This document shows positions 8,427-17,040 of a stretch of 64,000 bases of DNA, piece by piece (within the stretch, counting starts at the first letter, position 1; each line of letters begins with the position of its first letter). A program made the translations under genes and the position numbers. The DNA comes from Streptomyces puniciscabiei. GTDB taxonomy: Bacteria; Actinomycetota; Actinomycetes; Streptomycetales; Streptomycetaceae. The notes under the pieces are model-generated. The model was not told where the DNA came from and made no database searches. It saw only the letters and a program-made list of their open reading frames with translations. The DNA is taken from contig NZ_VFNX01000007.1 in assembly GCF_006715785.1 (NCBI RefSeq), positions 84,559 through 148,558 of the forward strand, given 5' to 3'.

Positions 8427-8718
8427 CGGCCGCGCTCCGGCCCGCCCGCCCGCAGGCGGCGCGGGCCGTCGCCGTGCGCCCCGGAAGACGCCGGCCCCGG
8501 CCGCCCCGCCCGCCCGTCCGGTGCGGCAGGCAGGCCATCACGCCGCCCTCCTCCAGGCAGCGGCGCAACCCCGCGCCGGTGACGGCGAGGCCCGGCTGGG
8601 TCGGCCCTCCAGCACGGTTTGAGTCCCCCGGTGCACCGTCGAGTTGCTTGCGGGATCCGCCGGGGGCACACCCAGGACTCCGCGCCCGCACGCCCATCCC
8701 GGCAAACGGAGGAGCCAC

Positions 8719-9999
8719 ATGGAACGACGCGTAGTCATCACCGGGATCGGGGTGATCGCGCCGGGCGGCATCGGGCTGAAGGAGTTCTGGTCACTGCTGA
8801 CGTCCGGCCGCACGGCCACCCGGTCGATCACCCGCTTCGACACGTCCCAGTTCCGCTCGCGGATCGCCGCCGAGGCCGACTTCGACCCCGAGCAGGCGGG
8901 CCTGTCGCCCCAGGAGACGAGCCGGATGGACCGCGCGGCGCAGTTCGCGGTCGTGTGCGCCCGGGAGGCCATGGCCGACAGCGGCCTGGACTTCGCGGGG
9001 CTCGACCCGTACCGCGTCGGCGTCACCGTCGGCAGTGCGGTGGGGGCCACGACGTCCCTGGACACCGAGTACAACGTGGTCAGCGACGGCGGCCGTAAGT
9101 GGCTGGTCGACCACCAGTACACCAGCAGGCACCTCTTCGGTCACTTCGTGCCGAGCTCGTTCGCCTCCGAGGTGGCCTGGGCTGTGGGCGCCCAGGGCCC
9201 GGCCGCCGTGGTCTCCACCGGCTGCACCTCGGGCCTGGACGCCGTCGGGCATGCCGCCGAGCTGATCCGTGAGGGCTCGGCCGACATCATGGTGGCCGGA
9301 GCCACCGAGGCCCCCATCTCCCCCATCACCGTGGCCTGCTTCGACGCCATCAAGGCGACCTCGCCGCGCAACGACGACCCCGAGCACGCCTCGCGCCCCT
9401 TCGACGCCTCCCGCAACGGCTTCGTGCTCGGCGAGGGTGCCGCCGTGTTCGTCCTGGAGGAACTGGGCCGGGCCAGGGCCCGCGACGCCCATCTGTACGC
9501 CGAGATCTCCGGCTTCGCCTCGCGCTGCAACGCGTACCACATGACGGGCCTGCGGCCCGACGGCAAGGAGATGGCGGAGGCCATCCGGGTCGCCCTGGAC
9601 CAGGCCCGCCTCGATCCGACGGCCATCGACTACGTCAACGCGCACGGTTCGGGAACCAAGCAGAACGACCGCCACGAGACCGCCGCGTTCAAGAAGAGCC
9701 TCGGCGCGCACGCCTACGACACCCCGGTCAGCTCCATCAAGTCGATGATCGGCCACTCCCTGGGGGCCATCGGCTCGCTGGAGATAGCCGCGAGCACGCT
9801 CGCCATCGAGCACGGGGTGATCCCGCCCACGGCCAACCTGCACGAACCCGACCCCGAATGCGACCTGGACTACACGCCGCTGACGGCACGCGAAATGAAC
9901 ACCGAACGGGTCCTCACCGTCGGGAGCGGCTTCGGCGGCTTCCAGAGCGCGATGGTGCTGACCAGGCCCGACGGCACACGGAAAGGCAGTGTCCGATGA
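8719..9999 (+). CDS. type II PKS ketosynthase alpha subunit
   Basis: The 426-residue protein catalyses chain extension from malonyl-ACP as a heterodimer with the chain-length factor. Active-site Cys169 lies in [14 protein letters not shown], with the two histidine motifs [11 protein letters not shown] and SMIGHSLGA. The N-terminus [17 protein letters not shown] is typical. ATG 8719 follows CGGAGGAG at 8708. The stop overlaps the start of the CLF gene by ATGA. It lies downstream of the aromatase/cyclase rather than at the head of the cluster. Confidence 0.97.
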   Translation: MERRVVITGIGVIAPGGIGLKEFWSLLTSGRTATRSITRFDTSQFRSRIAAEADFDPEQAGLSPQETSRMDRAAQFAVVCAREAMADSGLDFAGLDPYRVGVTVGSAVGATTSLDTEYNVVSDGGRKWLVDHQYTSRHLFGHFVPSSFASEVAWAVGAQGPAAVVSTGCTSGLDAVGHAAELIREGSADIMVAGATEAPISPITVACFDAIKATSPRNDDPEHASRPFDASRNGFVLGEGAAVFVLEELGRARARDAHLYAEISGFASRCNAYHMTGLRPDGKEMAEAIRVALDQARLDPTAIDYVNAHGSGTKQNDRHETAAFKKSLGAHAYDTPVSSIKSMIGHSLGAIGSLEIAASTLAIEHGVIPPTANLHEPDPECDLDYTPLTAREMNTERVLTVGSGFGGFQSAMVLTRPDGTRKGSVR

Positions 10000-11273
10000 G
10001 CACGCCGACGAGCACCCGGGCGACCGGGACGACTCCCCCGCAGCCGTCCGCAGGCCCCGCCCACCCGGTGTTCACCGGGGTGGGCGTCGCCGCGCCCAAC
10101 GGCCTCGGCCGCGACCGCTGGTGGCAGGCCACCCTGGCCGGACAGAGCGGCATCGGGCCGGTGTCACGGTTCGACGCCCGCGGGTATCCGGCACAGCTCG
10201 CCGGGGAGGTCCCCGGCTTCGACCCGGCCGAGCACATCCCCAGCCGGCTGCTGCCGCAGACCGACCACATGACACGGCTCGCGCTCACCGCCGCGGACGA
10301 GGCGATCGCCGACAGCGGACTCGACCCGGCCGGCGAGCCGGAGTTCGCATCCGGAGTGGTCACCGCCGCGTCCGCGGGCGGGTTCGAGTTCGGCCAGCGG
10401 GAGCTGGAGGCCCTGTGGGGCAAGGGCAGCCGCTACGTCAGCGCCTACCAGTCCTTCGCCTGGTTCTACGCCGTCAACACCGGCCAGATATCCATCAGGC
10501 ACGGTCTGCGCGGGCCCAGCGGCGTCATCGTCAGCGAACAGGCCGGGGGGCTCGACGCGGTCGCCCAGGCCCGCCGGCAGCTGCGCAAGGGCAGCCGGCA
10601 CATCGTCACCGGCGGGGTGGACGGGGCGATCTGCCCCTGGGGCTGGGCCGCGCTGCTGGCCGGCGGCCACATGAGCATCGTCTGCGACCCCGCCCGCGCG
10701 TTCCTGCCGTTCGACGCGGCCGCCAGCGGCCAGGTGGCCGGTGAGGGCGGTGCGATCCTCGTCCTGGAGGACGCGGCCGCCGCCCGGGACCGCGGCGCCC
10801 GGCCCTACGGGGCGCTCGCGGGGTACGCGGCCACCTTCGACCCGCGGCCCGGCAGCGGGGGCGAACCGGGCCTCGGGCGGGCCGCGGAGGGCGCGCTCGC
10901 CGACGCGGGCCTGAGCGCGGACGCGGTCGACGTGGTGTTCGCGGACGCCGCCGGGGTGCCGGAACTCGACCGGGCCGAGGCCGAGGCGATCTGCGCGCTG
11001 TTCGGGCCGCGCGGCGTGCCCGTCTCCGTGCCCAAGACCATGACGGGCCGGCTCGCCGCGGGCGGCGGTTCACTGGATCTGGCCGCCGCCCTGCTGGCGC
11101 TGCGCGACGGCGTGATCCCGCCCTCGGTGCACATCACCGGCGACGGCCTGCCGGAGCACCTCGCCCTGGACCTCGTCACGGACGCCCCCCGCGAACTGCC
11201 GCTGCGCACCGCGCTGGTGCTGGCCCGGGGGCAGGGCGGCTTCAACGCGGCCACCGTGGTGACGGCTCTGTGA
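9996..11273 (+). CDS. type II PKS chain-length factor (ketosynthase beta)
   Basis: The 425-residue KS homologue lacks the active-site Cys: the equivalent segment reads [11 protein letters not shown] with Gln182, the hallmark of chain-length factors. It forms the gated channel that sets polyketide length. The start overlaps the KS-alpha stop (ATGA). The first 20 residues are a Pro/Thr-rich extension. The histidine motifs of KS-alpha are replaced, as usual. Chain length cannot be read reliably from sequence alone. Confidence 0.96.
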   Translation: MSTPTSTRATGTTPPQPSAGPAHPVFTGVGVAAPNGLGRDRWWQATLAGQSGIGPVSRFDARGYPAQLAGEVPGFDPAEHIPSRLLPQTDHMTRLALTAADEAIADSGLDPAGEPEFASGVVTAASAGGFEFGQRELEALWGKGSRYVSAYQSFAWFYAVNTGQISIRHGLRGPSGVIVSEQAGGLDAVAQARRQLRKGSRHIVTGGVDGAICPWGWAALLAGGHMSIVCDPARAFLPFDAAASGQVAGEGGAILVLEDAAAARDRGARPYGALAGYAATFDPRPGSGGEPGLGRAAEGALADAGLSADAVDVVFADAAGVPELDRAEAEAICALFGPRGVPVSVPKTMTGRLAAGGGSLDLAAALLALRDGVIPPSVHITGDGLPEHLALDLVTDAPRELPLRTALVLARGQGGFNAATVVTAL

Positions 11274-11298
11274 GCCGCGCCGGGGCGCGGCCCCGGCA

Positions 11299-11347
11299 CA
11301 TGCCGGAGGGCCTCTGCGGGCGACGCCCGCAGAGGCCCTCCGGCATG
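11299..11347. terminator. long perfect hairpin between convergent genes
   Basis: Arms 11299-11322 and 11324-11347 are perfectly complementary (24 nt, 1-nt centre, so a few base pairs must open to form a loop). It lies between the convergent CLF and SnoaL-like genes without a T-run, consistent with a bidirectional transcription stop. Confidence 0.75.
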
Positions 11348-11369
11348 CCGTGTCCCGTGTCCCGTGCCG

Positions 11370-11819
11370 TCACACCAGGTCGTCGCGGCTGACCTCACGC
11401 CGCCGCACGGCCGGCCCGTCCGGGCCGAGTTCCAGGACGTCCTCGCACGTGGCGCTGCACAGGATCGTCGTCCGGCCACCGCGTGGGGTCTCCATGAGCA
11501 GGACGTAGGAGCGTGCGGTCACCGTGGTCCCCTGCTGCCCGGTCACCGCCACCGTGCCCAGCAGGTGGCGGCGCTGGACGCCCTGCGCGGCGAAGTGGTC
11601 CATCGCCTGGCGCGCGCCCGCCCCGATCGCCTCGCGGCCGACCGTCGGCTCGGGCTGCGCGTTCGTCGCGAAGACGCCGTCCTCGGTGAAGGTGTGCATC
11701 CAGGCGTCCACCTCGCCGTTGTCCAGCAGTTGCATCTGCCGCGCGTAGAACTGCTGGACCTGCTGGTACAGCTCCACCGAGGACTGCTGTCCCCGCAGGG
11801 GGGTCTCCTGCACGCTCAT
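11370..11819 (-). CDS. SnoaL/NTF2-like polyketide tailoring protein
   Basis: The 149-residue protein shows the small cone-shaped fold pattern of the SnoaL/NTF2-like superfamily: QQFYARQMQLLDNGEVDAWMHTFTEDGVF, then GREAI and repeated strands ending VRRREVSRDDLV. Members act as polyketide cyclases, hydroxylases or ring-forming helpers; which applies here cannot be told. GAGGAG precedes the start at 5-nt spacing. It is convergent with the CLF gene across a hairpin and shares its strand with the ABM, ferredoxin and P450 genes upstream. Confidence 0.8.
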   Translation of the reverse strand: MSVQETPLRGQQSSVELYQQVQQFYARQMQLLDNGEVDAWMHTFTEDGVFATNAQPEPTVGREAIGAGARQAMDHFAAQGVQRRHLLGTVAVTGQQGTTVTARSYVLLMETPRGGRTTILCSATCEDVLELGPDGPAVRRREVSRDDLV

Positions 11820-12120
11820 CGGGACTCCTCATCGCTTCCTGGCGTCGGTCCTGACCCGGGGCCCGGGCCCGCTCCCCACCTTCCAGGCGGTCCCTCGTGC
11901 GCCCCTCGACCACCGATCGACCACCCGGGGCGCCCGGTCGACCCCGCCCCAAGCCGGCGCGGACAGCCTGGGCACCAGGGCGTTCCCGCGACAGAGCCGG
12001 ATCCTTGCCGATGTCGCCCGCGCCACGCTGTCGGGACACTCACCCCTCAGCACAGCGGCAGCCGCCCAGCCGGGCGTCGAGCCGGTGTGCGCGGGCGAGG
12101 GCCTCGGCCTCCACGCTGTG
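11820..12120. other. 301-bp non-coding stretch
   Basis: Lies between two minus-strand tailoring genes. I see no convincing gene, repeat or terminator; it presumably contains the promoter of the SnoaL-like gene. Confidence 0.5.
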
Positions 12121-12471
12121 TCACACGTCGACCGGCTCGAAGATGTGCGGGTACGACACGATGTCGTCGGGGAACTCGGCGGCCATGCGCTGGAACTCCG
12201 GGCTGCCGAACGCCGTGGCGAGCGCCTCGGTCGACTCCCAGACCGCGACGTTCATCATGAGTTGACTGCCCGCCGTTCCCTTGTGCATCCGCAGGGAGAC
12301 GAATCCCGGCTGAGCCTTCATGTACTCCGCCTGCCTCCGGAAGAGGGGAAGGAACGCTTCAGTCCTCTCCTTCGGAACGAAGAAGGTGTTGGCCAGGACG
12401 ATGGGCCCGCTCTTCTCCTTGAACTGCGCGAACATCGGCGTCATCGGGTCCAGGCTCTGCAGCTTGGCCAT
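12121..12471 (-). CDS. antibiotic biosynthesis monooxygenase (ABM) domain protein
   Basis: The 116-residue single-domain protein has the ABM core: GPIVLANTFFVPKERTEAFL, the helix RRQAEYMKAQPGF, then MNVAVWESTEALATAFGSPEFQ. Small cofactor-free ABM enzymes oxidise polyketide phenols to quinones (ActVA-Orf6 type). ATG 12471 has GAGGAAG at 8-nt spacing; a start at 12492 would add seven residues upstream of it. It is a clear paralogue of the gene at 19756 (shared MAKL start, LDP.TP.FAQF, PDDIVSY.HIFE). Confidence 0.88.
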   Translation of the reverse strand: MAKLQSLDPMTPMFAQFKEKSGPIVLANTFFVPKERTEAFLPLFRRQAEYMKAQPGFVSLRMHKGTAGSQLMMNVAVWESTEALATAFGSPEFQRMAAEFPDDIVSYPHIFEPVDV

Positions 12472-13190
12472 CTTCGGTACTTCCTCTCGCACGGGTACTG
12501 CTTTCCGGGGACCGTTCCATCGTCCCGGCGCAAGCCGGCCGTGAAGTCAGCCGCAGTTCCCGTTCCGATGGGCACCCTCGGTCGGACCGCGCGAAGCCAC
12601 GTCATACCTGGGGACGACACCGAACCCTGAGGGGCGACCCCGACCAGGACGAAGGCCGGCACGGCTCGCGCGGGCGCGCGGTGGCGCCGGGTTCGCGACG
12701 GTCGGCGCGTATGCCCGGCGATCGTCTTCCCCTGCGACACCACGGCGCGCCACGCCCGTCACGGGCGCATCATCCGCTGGAAGGGATTCGCCGCGCAGGT
12801 CACCGGGACGGTGCCTCCGACGGCGTCGACGTGATCGCGGACGTGGCCGCCGCCCCGGCCGCCACGAACGACGCCCAGGCCCCTGCCCGGCATCCACACC
12901 CGCCTGACGCGTCGCGGGCTGTCTGCCCGCCGAGCACCCTGGTCGGCGGCGGCCGCACTCCCTGGTCCACCTGGCACGCGCCGCCCGGGAACACCACGTC
13001 ACCCTCGGCGGGCCGATGCCGGGCACCCCCACCCGCCGGCACCGCGGACACGGAGGCTTCGGCCGGTACGGCTCCCCATCGACTTCGACCGCCGGCAGGT
13101 CACCCGCCCCGGGGCCGGGTCAGCGCCCTGAAGGGCGGTTGGCATCGGCCACTCCACACCTCGGAACCGCTTGCCACGGCCGCCGGCAGG
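12472..13190. other. 719-bp stretch without a credible gene
   Basis: All open frames here are Arg/Pro-rich with no conserved motif or ribosome site. Short stretches with more ordinary composition appear in different minus-strand frames near 12760-12980, which may be remains of a decayed gene, but I cannot name it. Confidence 0.5.
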
Positions 13191-13394
13191 TCAGTCGTCT
13201 GCGAGGCGGATGGCCTGGGCCGGGCAGGCCGACCGGGCCTCCTCGAGGGCGCCCTCGTCCAGTCCCTCCCCGGATCCGGCGCCGGCCCGGACCCGGCTCA
13301 GCCCCTCCTCGTCCTGTTCGAAGACCTCGGGTGCGTTCCAGGCGCAGAGCCCCGCGCCGATGCACACCTCGCGATCGACCTCGATCCTCGTCAT
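13191..13394 (-). CDS. small ferredoxin (3Fe-4S type), P450 redox partner
   Basis: The 67-residue protein MTRIEVDREVCIGAGLC... has cysteines in the pattern C-x5-C ... CPAQAI, typical of the single-cluster ferredoxins that feed electrons to bacterial cytochromes P450. The start at 13394 is set by AGGAGG about 10 nt upstream and by the family length; longer frames add unrelated residues. It lies 41 bp downstream of the P450 gene on the same strand, a standard pair. Confidence 0.92.
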   Translation of the reverse strand: MTRIEVDREVCIGAGLCAWNAPEVFEQDEEGLSRVRAGAGSGEGLDEGALEEARSACPAQAIRLADD

Positions 13395-13435
13395 CTCCCT
13401 CACCCCTCCTCGCCGTCGGCCTTCGCCGGGATCCG

Positions 13436-14647
13436 TCACCATTCGACCGGAAACTCGATCAGGCCCTGGATGGTGTCCCCCGGCTTGATCGGCAGCTCGC
13501 CCGCGTCGACGGCGGACCGCAGCCGCGGCAGCCGCCGGAACAGGGTTCCGAGTGCCACCTCGAGTTCCAGCCGCGCCAGGTTCTGCCCCAGGCACTGGTG
13601 TACCCCGAAGCCGAACGCCAGATGGTGCTGCCCACTGCGGTCCAGGCGCAGCGCGTCCGGCTCCGAGAAGTGGCTCTCGTCCCGGTTGATCATCGAGGTG
13701 TTGAAGACCACGCCCTCGCCCGCCCGGATCACCTGCTCGCCGCAGGGGATGTCCTCGGTGGCCACCCGCAACAGCTCGTCCACGACCGACAGATGGCGCA
13801 GCAGCTCGTCGACCGTCTGCGGCAGCAGGCCCGGATCGGCGCGCAGTGCGGCCAGCTGGTCCGGACGATCCAGGAGCAGCAGCGTCCCGAGCGAGATCAT
13901 GTTGGTGGTGGTCTCATGCCCGGCCACCAGCAGGTTGAACGCCAGCCTGGCTATCTCCTCGCGATCCGTCTGGCCGGTGAGCAGCCGGTCCCGCACGAGC
14001 TCGTCCAACAGCCCGGAGTGCGGGCCGGGTTCGGACCCCCGACGCTGTTGCTGCTGCTTGTCGAGGAGAAGCCCCTCCAGATATCCCAGCATCTTGTCCC
14101 GGGCGGCCGCGGACTCTTCCGGCCCGGACCCGCGCATGACCAGCCGCGACAGCTCCTCGAAGGAGGTGTGGTCCGCGTACGGCACCCCGAGCAGCAGGCT
14201 GATCGCCATCGACGGCACGGGCAGCGCGAACGCCGAGACCAGTTCGGCGGGCGGGCCCTGCTCGATCATCGCGTCCAGCAGCTGGTCGACGATCTGCTGG
14301 ATCCGGGGCCGCAGCGCCTTGATGCGCGGCACGCCGAATCCGGGGATCAGCATCCGGCGCTGCCGGCCGTGCTCCGGTTCGTCCGCGTTGAACAGCAGGG
14401 GGGGCAAGTGGCGCAGCGCCGTCAGCACATGGCTCGTCATGGGGAACCCGGGCTTGCGCCGGTCGGCCGACAGCCGCGGGTCGCCGAGCAGCTTCCGGGC
14501 CTCGGCGTGGCCGGTCACCGCCCACGCGGTGCTGCCGTCGTAGAGCGTGACGCGGGCCAGCGGGCCCTCCCGCCGCAGGGACTGGTAGCCGGCGGGCGGT
14601 TCGTAGGGGCAGGAGCGGTCCTGAGGGAAGGTGGTCGGGCGGGTCAC
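13436..14647 (-). CDS. cytochrome P450
   Basis: This 403-residue haem monooxygenase shows the I-helix AGHETTTN, the ExxR motif (DELLR), and haem loop FGFGVHQCLGQNLARLE with the axial Cys. Start GTG 14647 has AGAGGAGG at 4-nt spacing; the frame extends upstream to 14932, but that part is Arg-rich and unlike the family. Operon with the ferredoxin downstream; divergent from the flavin monooxygenase at 15103. It probably hydroxylates or couples the polyketide scaffold; the exact reaction is unknown. Confidence 0.95.
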   Translation of the reverse strand: MTRPTTFPQDRSCPYEPPAGYQSLRREGPLARVTLYDGSTAWAVTGHAEARKLLGDPRLSADRRKPGFPMTSHVLTALRHLPPLLFNADEPEHGRQRRMLIPGFGVPRIKALRPRIQQIVDQLLDAMIEQGPPAELVSAFALPVPSMAISLLLGVPYADHTSFEELSRLVMRGSGPEESAAARDKMLGYLEGLLLDKQQQQRRGSEPGPHSGLLDELVRDRLLTGQTDREEIARLAFNLLVAGHETTTNMISLGTLLLLDRPDQLAALRADPGLLPQTVDELLRHLSVVDELLRVATEDIPCGEQVIRAGEGVVFNTSMINRDESHFSEPDALRLDRSGQHHLAFGFGVHQCLGQNLARLELEVALGTLFRRLPRLRSAVDAGELPIKPGDTIQGLIEFPVEW

Positions 14648-15102
14648 CGGGCCTCCTCTGGTGTGGTGGTGGATCGTCGGCGGACGTCGAGGAGGGCGGA
14701 GTCGAGCGCGGGTTCCGCATCTTCTCGGGTCGTTTCGAATAACACGGTCACCCGGAGGCCCCTCTTCGCGTCTTCGGGTATTCGTGTATTCGAGCAGCGG
14801 CGGGGAAGGAATGGAGTTGCGCGCATTCCGCAATTCGGCCGCCCATGATGCCCGGTGGCGGTAGTGGCACGCTAGAGGCGAAATGGAGCCGTAGTGGAGA
14901 ATTGCCTGACGGAAATGGGGAGTTGACATCACGACAGGCTCGGTGGCACCGTAATTCGCAGCAAAAGAACTGTGCCCGATATCTTCGAATTCCGCTCATG
15001 GACGACCCTGTTCTTCGGTAATTCCCCGCCGGTCGCCACCCACACCACCGCCCTTCCTGTCCGCGGCTGCCTGCCGCGGTTCCCGCCTGCCAAGGAGGCC
15101 CC
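14648..15102. promoter_or_regulatory. 455-bp divergent intergenic region
   Basis: Separates the minus-strand P450/ferredoxin operon from the plus-strand oxygenase operon, so it must hold both promoters. A TTGACA at 14923-14928 is the best -35-like hexamer, but no well-spaced -10 follows. AT content is somewhat higher than in flanking genes (14750-14990). No gene supported. Confidence 0.5.
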
Positions 15103-16587
15103 ATGGACGCTCCGGTGATCATCGTCGGCGCGGGCCCCGCGGGGCTCATGCTGGCCGCGGAACTGCGCCTCGGCGGTGTGGAGGTCCTCGTCCTCGACCG
15201 GCTCGAGAAGCCCTCGCAGGAGTCGCGGAGCCTCGGCTTCACCGCCCGCGCGGTGGAGCTGTTCGACCAGCGCGGGCTGCTGCCCCGCTTCGGCGAGCTG
15301 GGGATCAGCACCGCAGGGCACTTCGGCGGGCTGCCGCTGGACTACAGCGTCCTGATGGACGCCCACTTCGGGGCGCGGAGCATCCCGCAGGCCACCACCG
15401 AGCGGGTGCTCGGGGAGCGGGCGGCGGAGCTCGGCGCCGAGATCAGGCGCGGCTGGACCGTGGTCGGCCTGCACGACGACGGCGACAGCGTGCGGGTCGA
15501 GGCCGAGACCCCCGGCGGGCCGCGCCTGCTGCGCTGCCGCTACCTGGTCGGCTGCGACGGCGGGCACAGCTTTGTGCGCGGTGCCGCCGGGTTCGAGTTC
15601 CCCGGGACCCCGTCGACCCGCGAGATGTTCGTCGCCGACATCGGCGGATGCGCGCTCAGGCCGCGTCCGATCGGCGAACGGCTGCCGACCGGCATGGTGA
15701 TGGCCACCCCGCTCGGCGACGACGTCGACCGCATCATCGTCGTCGAGCACGGCGTCCCGCCCCGGCGGCGCACCCGGCCCCCGGAGTTCGCCGAGGTGGC
15801 GGACGCCTGGGAGCGCCTGACGGGGGAGGACATGCATGGCGGCACCGCGCACTGGATCAGCTCCTTCGGCGATGCGACGCGTCAGGTCACCGAGTACCGG
15901 CGGGGCTCGGTGCTGCTGGCCGGCGACGCCGCCCACACCCATCTCCCGGTGGGCGGCCAGGGCCTGAGCGTCGGCGTGCAGGACGCCGTCAACCTCGGCT
16001 GGAAGCTCGCCGCGGTGGTACGCGGGTCGGCGCCGCCGGACCTGCTCGACTCCTACCACGCCGAACGCCATCCCGTCGGCGCCCGGCTGCTGCTCAACAC
16101 GCTGGCCCAGGGCGTGCTCTTCCTGAGCGGAGCGGAGGTCGAGCCGCTGCGCGAGGTGGTCGCGGACCTGATGGAGCTTCCCGAGGTCCGCCGCCATCTG
16201 GCCGGGATGGTCAGCGGGCTGGACATCCGCTACGACGTCGGCCCCGGCGCGCACCCGCTGCTCGGTGCCCGCATCCCCAAGCGGGACCTGCACGGGCCGT
16301 CCGGAGCGACGACCACCATCGCGGGCCTGAGCACCGGCCGCGGCGTGCTGCTGGACCTGGCGGACGATCCGGAGCTGCGCCGAGCCGCCGAACCCTGGGC
16401 CGACCGCGTCGACGTGGTGACGGCGGCCCCGCACCGCCTCCCGGACGGGTGCCCGCTCGCCGGGACGTCCGCCGTGCTGCTGCGCCCCGACGGCCATGTC
16501 GCCTGGGCGGACCCCGGATGCGGGCCGCTGCCCGACGCGCTGGACCGCTGGTTCGGGGCGAGTCGTCTCGCGACCTCCCGTCAGTAA
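15103..16587 (+). CDS. FAD-dependent aromatic hydroxylase (PgaE/RdmE-like)
   Basis: The 494-residue enzyme has the FAD GxGxxG motif (IIVGAGPAGLMLAAEL), the DG motif GCDGGHSFVRGAAGFEFPG and the GD motif AGDAAHTHLPVGGQGLSVGVQDAVNLGWKL, with a C-terminal thioredoxin-like domain of about 110 residues. Such enzymes hydroxylate angucyclines and related polyketides using NADPH. AAGGAGG precedes ATG 15103. It heads a plus-strand run of tailoring genes. It is paralogous to the shorter enzyme at 17041. Confidence 0.94.
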   Translation: MDAPVIIVGAGPAGLMLAAELRLGGVEVLVLDRLEKPSQESRSLGFTARAVELFDQRGLLPRFGELGISTAGHFGGLPLDYSVLMDAHFGARSIPQATTERVLGERAAELGAEIRRGWTVVGLHDDGDSVRVEAETPGGPRLLRCRYLVGCDGGHSFVRGAAGFEFPGTPSTREMFVADIGGCALRPRPIGERLPTGMVMATPLGDDVDRIIVVEHGVPPRRRTRPPEFAEVADAWERLTGEDMHGGTAHWISSFGDATRQVTEYRRGSVLLAGDAAHTHLPVGGQGLSVGVQDAVNLGWKLAAVVRGSAPPDLLDSYHAERHPVGARLLLNTLAQGVLFLSGAEVEPLREVVADLMELPEVRRHLAGMVSGLDIRYDVGPGAHPLLGARIPKRDLHGPSGATTTIAGLSTGRGVLLDLADDPELRRAAEPWADRVDVVTAAPHRLPDGCPLAGTSAVLLRPDGHVAWADPGCGPLPDALDRWFGASRLATSRQ

Positions 16588-16611
16588 TCGCATTCGAATG
16601 AGGAGAGACCG

Positions 16612-16938
16612 ATGCACAGCACCTTGATCGTTGCTCGTATGGACCCGGCGTCGCAGGGCGAGGTCTCCCGCATCTTCGGGGAGTTCGACAGCACCGAGAT
16701 GCCGGCGCTGATGGGCACCCGCCGCCGTCAGCTGTTCAGCTATCGCGGCCTCTACTTCCACCTTCAGGACTTCGACTCCGAGCACGGCGGCGAGGCCATC
16801 GAGGAGGCCAAGAACCACCCGCTCTTCGTGAACGTCAGCGCCGACCTGAAGCCGTTCATCGACGCCTACGACCCGGCCACCTGGCGGTCGCCCGCCGACG
16901 CGATGGCGCAGCGTTTCTACCACTGGAACGCCCGGTGA
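16612..16938 (+). CDS. TcmI-family polyketide cyclase
   Basis: The 108-residue protein begins MHSTLIVARMDP and has the TcmI-family signature GTRRRQLFSYRGLYFHLQDF with ADLKPFIDAYDPATWRSPADAMAQRFYHW at the end. This dimeric alpha/beta-barrel family closes later rings of aromatic polyketides. GAGGAGAG precedes the start. Its TGA overlaps a GTG beginning a 34-codon frame that resembles the N-terminus of a KS-alpha. Confidence 0.94.
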   Translation: MHSTLIVARMDPASQGEVSRIFGEFDSTEMPALMGTRRRQLFSYRGLYFHLQDFDSEHGGEAIEEAKNHPLFVNVSADLKPFIDAYDPATWRSPADAMAQRFYHWNAR

Positions 16939-17039
16939 ACGAGCGGCGGGCCGTGATCAGCGGCATCGGTGCCGTCGCGCTGGGCGACAGCCGCGCCGCC
17001 CCGGGGCACGCCGAGACCTACGCCGAAGGCCGGTGCTGA
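16935..17039 (+). pseudogene. 34-residue remnant resembling a KS-alpha N-terminus
   Basis: GTG 16935 overlaps the cyclase stop (GTGA) and opens a short frame reading NERRAVISGIGAVALG, then degenerate sequence to TGA 17037-17039. The first 16 residues match the opening strand of ketosynthases (compare [17 protein letters not shown] of the intact gene at 8719). In many type II clusters a KS-alpha gene directly follows a TcmI-type cyclase gene; here only the first codons remain. It could still be translated as a tiny peptide. Confidence 0.55.
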
Positions 17040-17040
17040 C

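Noticed and set aside
12681..14543. 620-codon plus-strand frame opposite the ferredoxin and P450 genes
   Set aside because: Ser/Arg-rich antisense shadow of the P450 gene.
14648..14932. N-terminal extension of the P450 gene to 14932
   Set aside because: Arg-rich sequence without family similarity; GTG 14647 has an excellent ribosome site and gives the normal length.
14923..14957. Strong sigma-70 promoter at TTGACA 14923
   Set aside because: No -10 hexamer at 16-19 bp; the nearest TAATTC is too far, so it was only mentioned in the intergenic entry.
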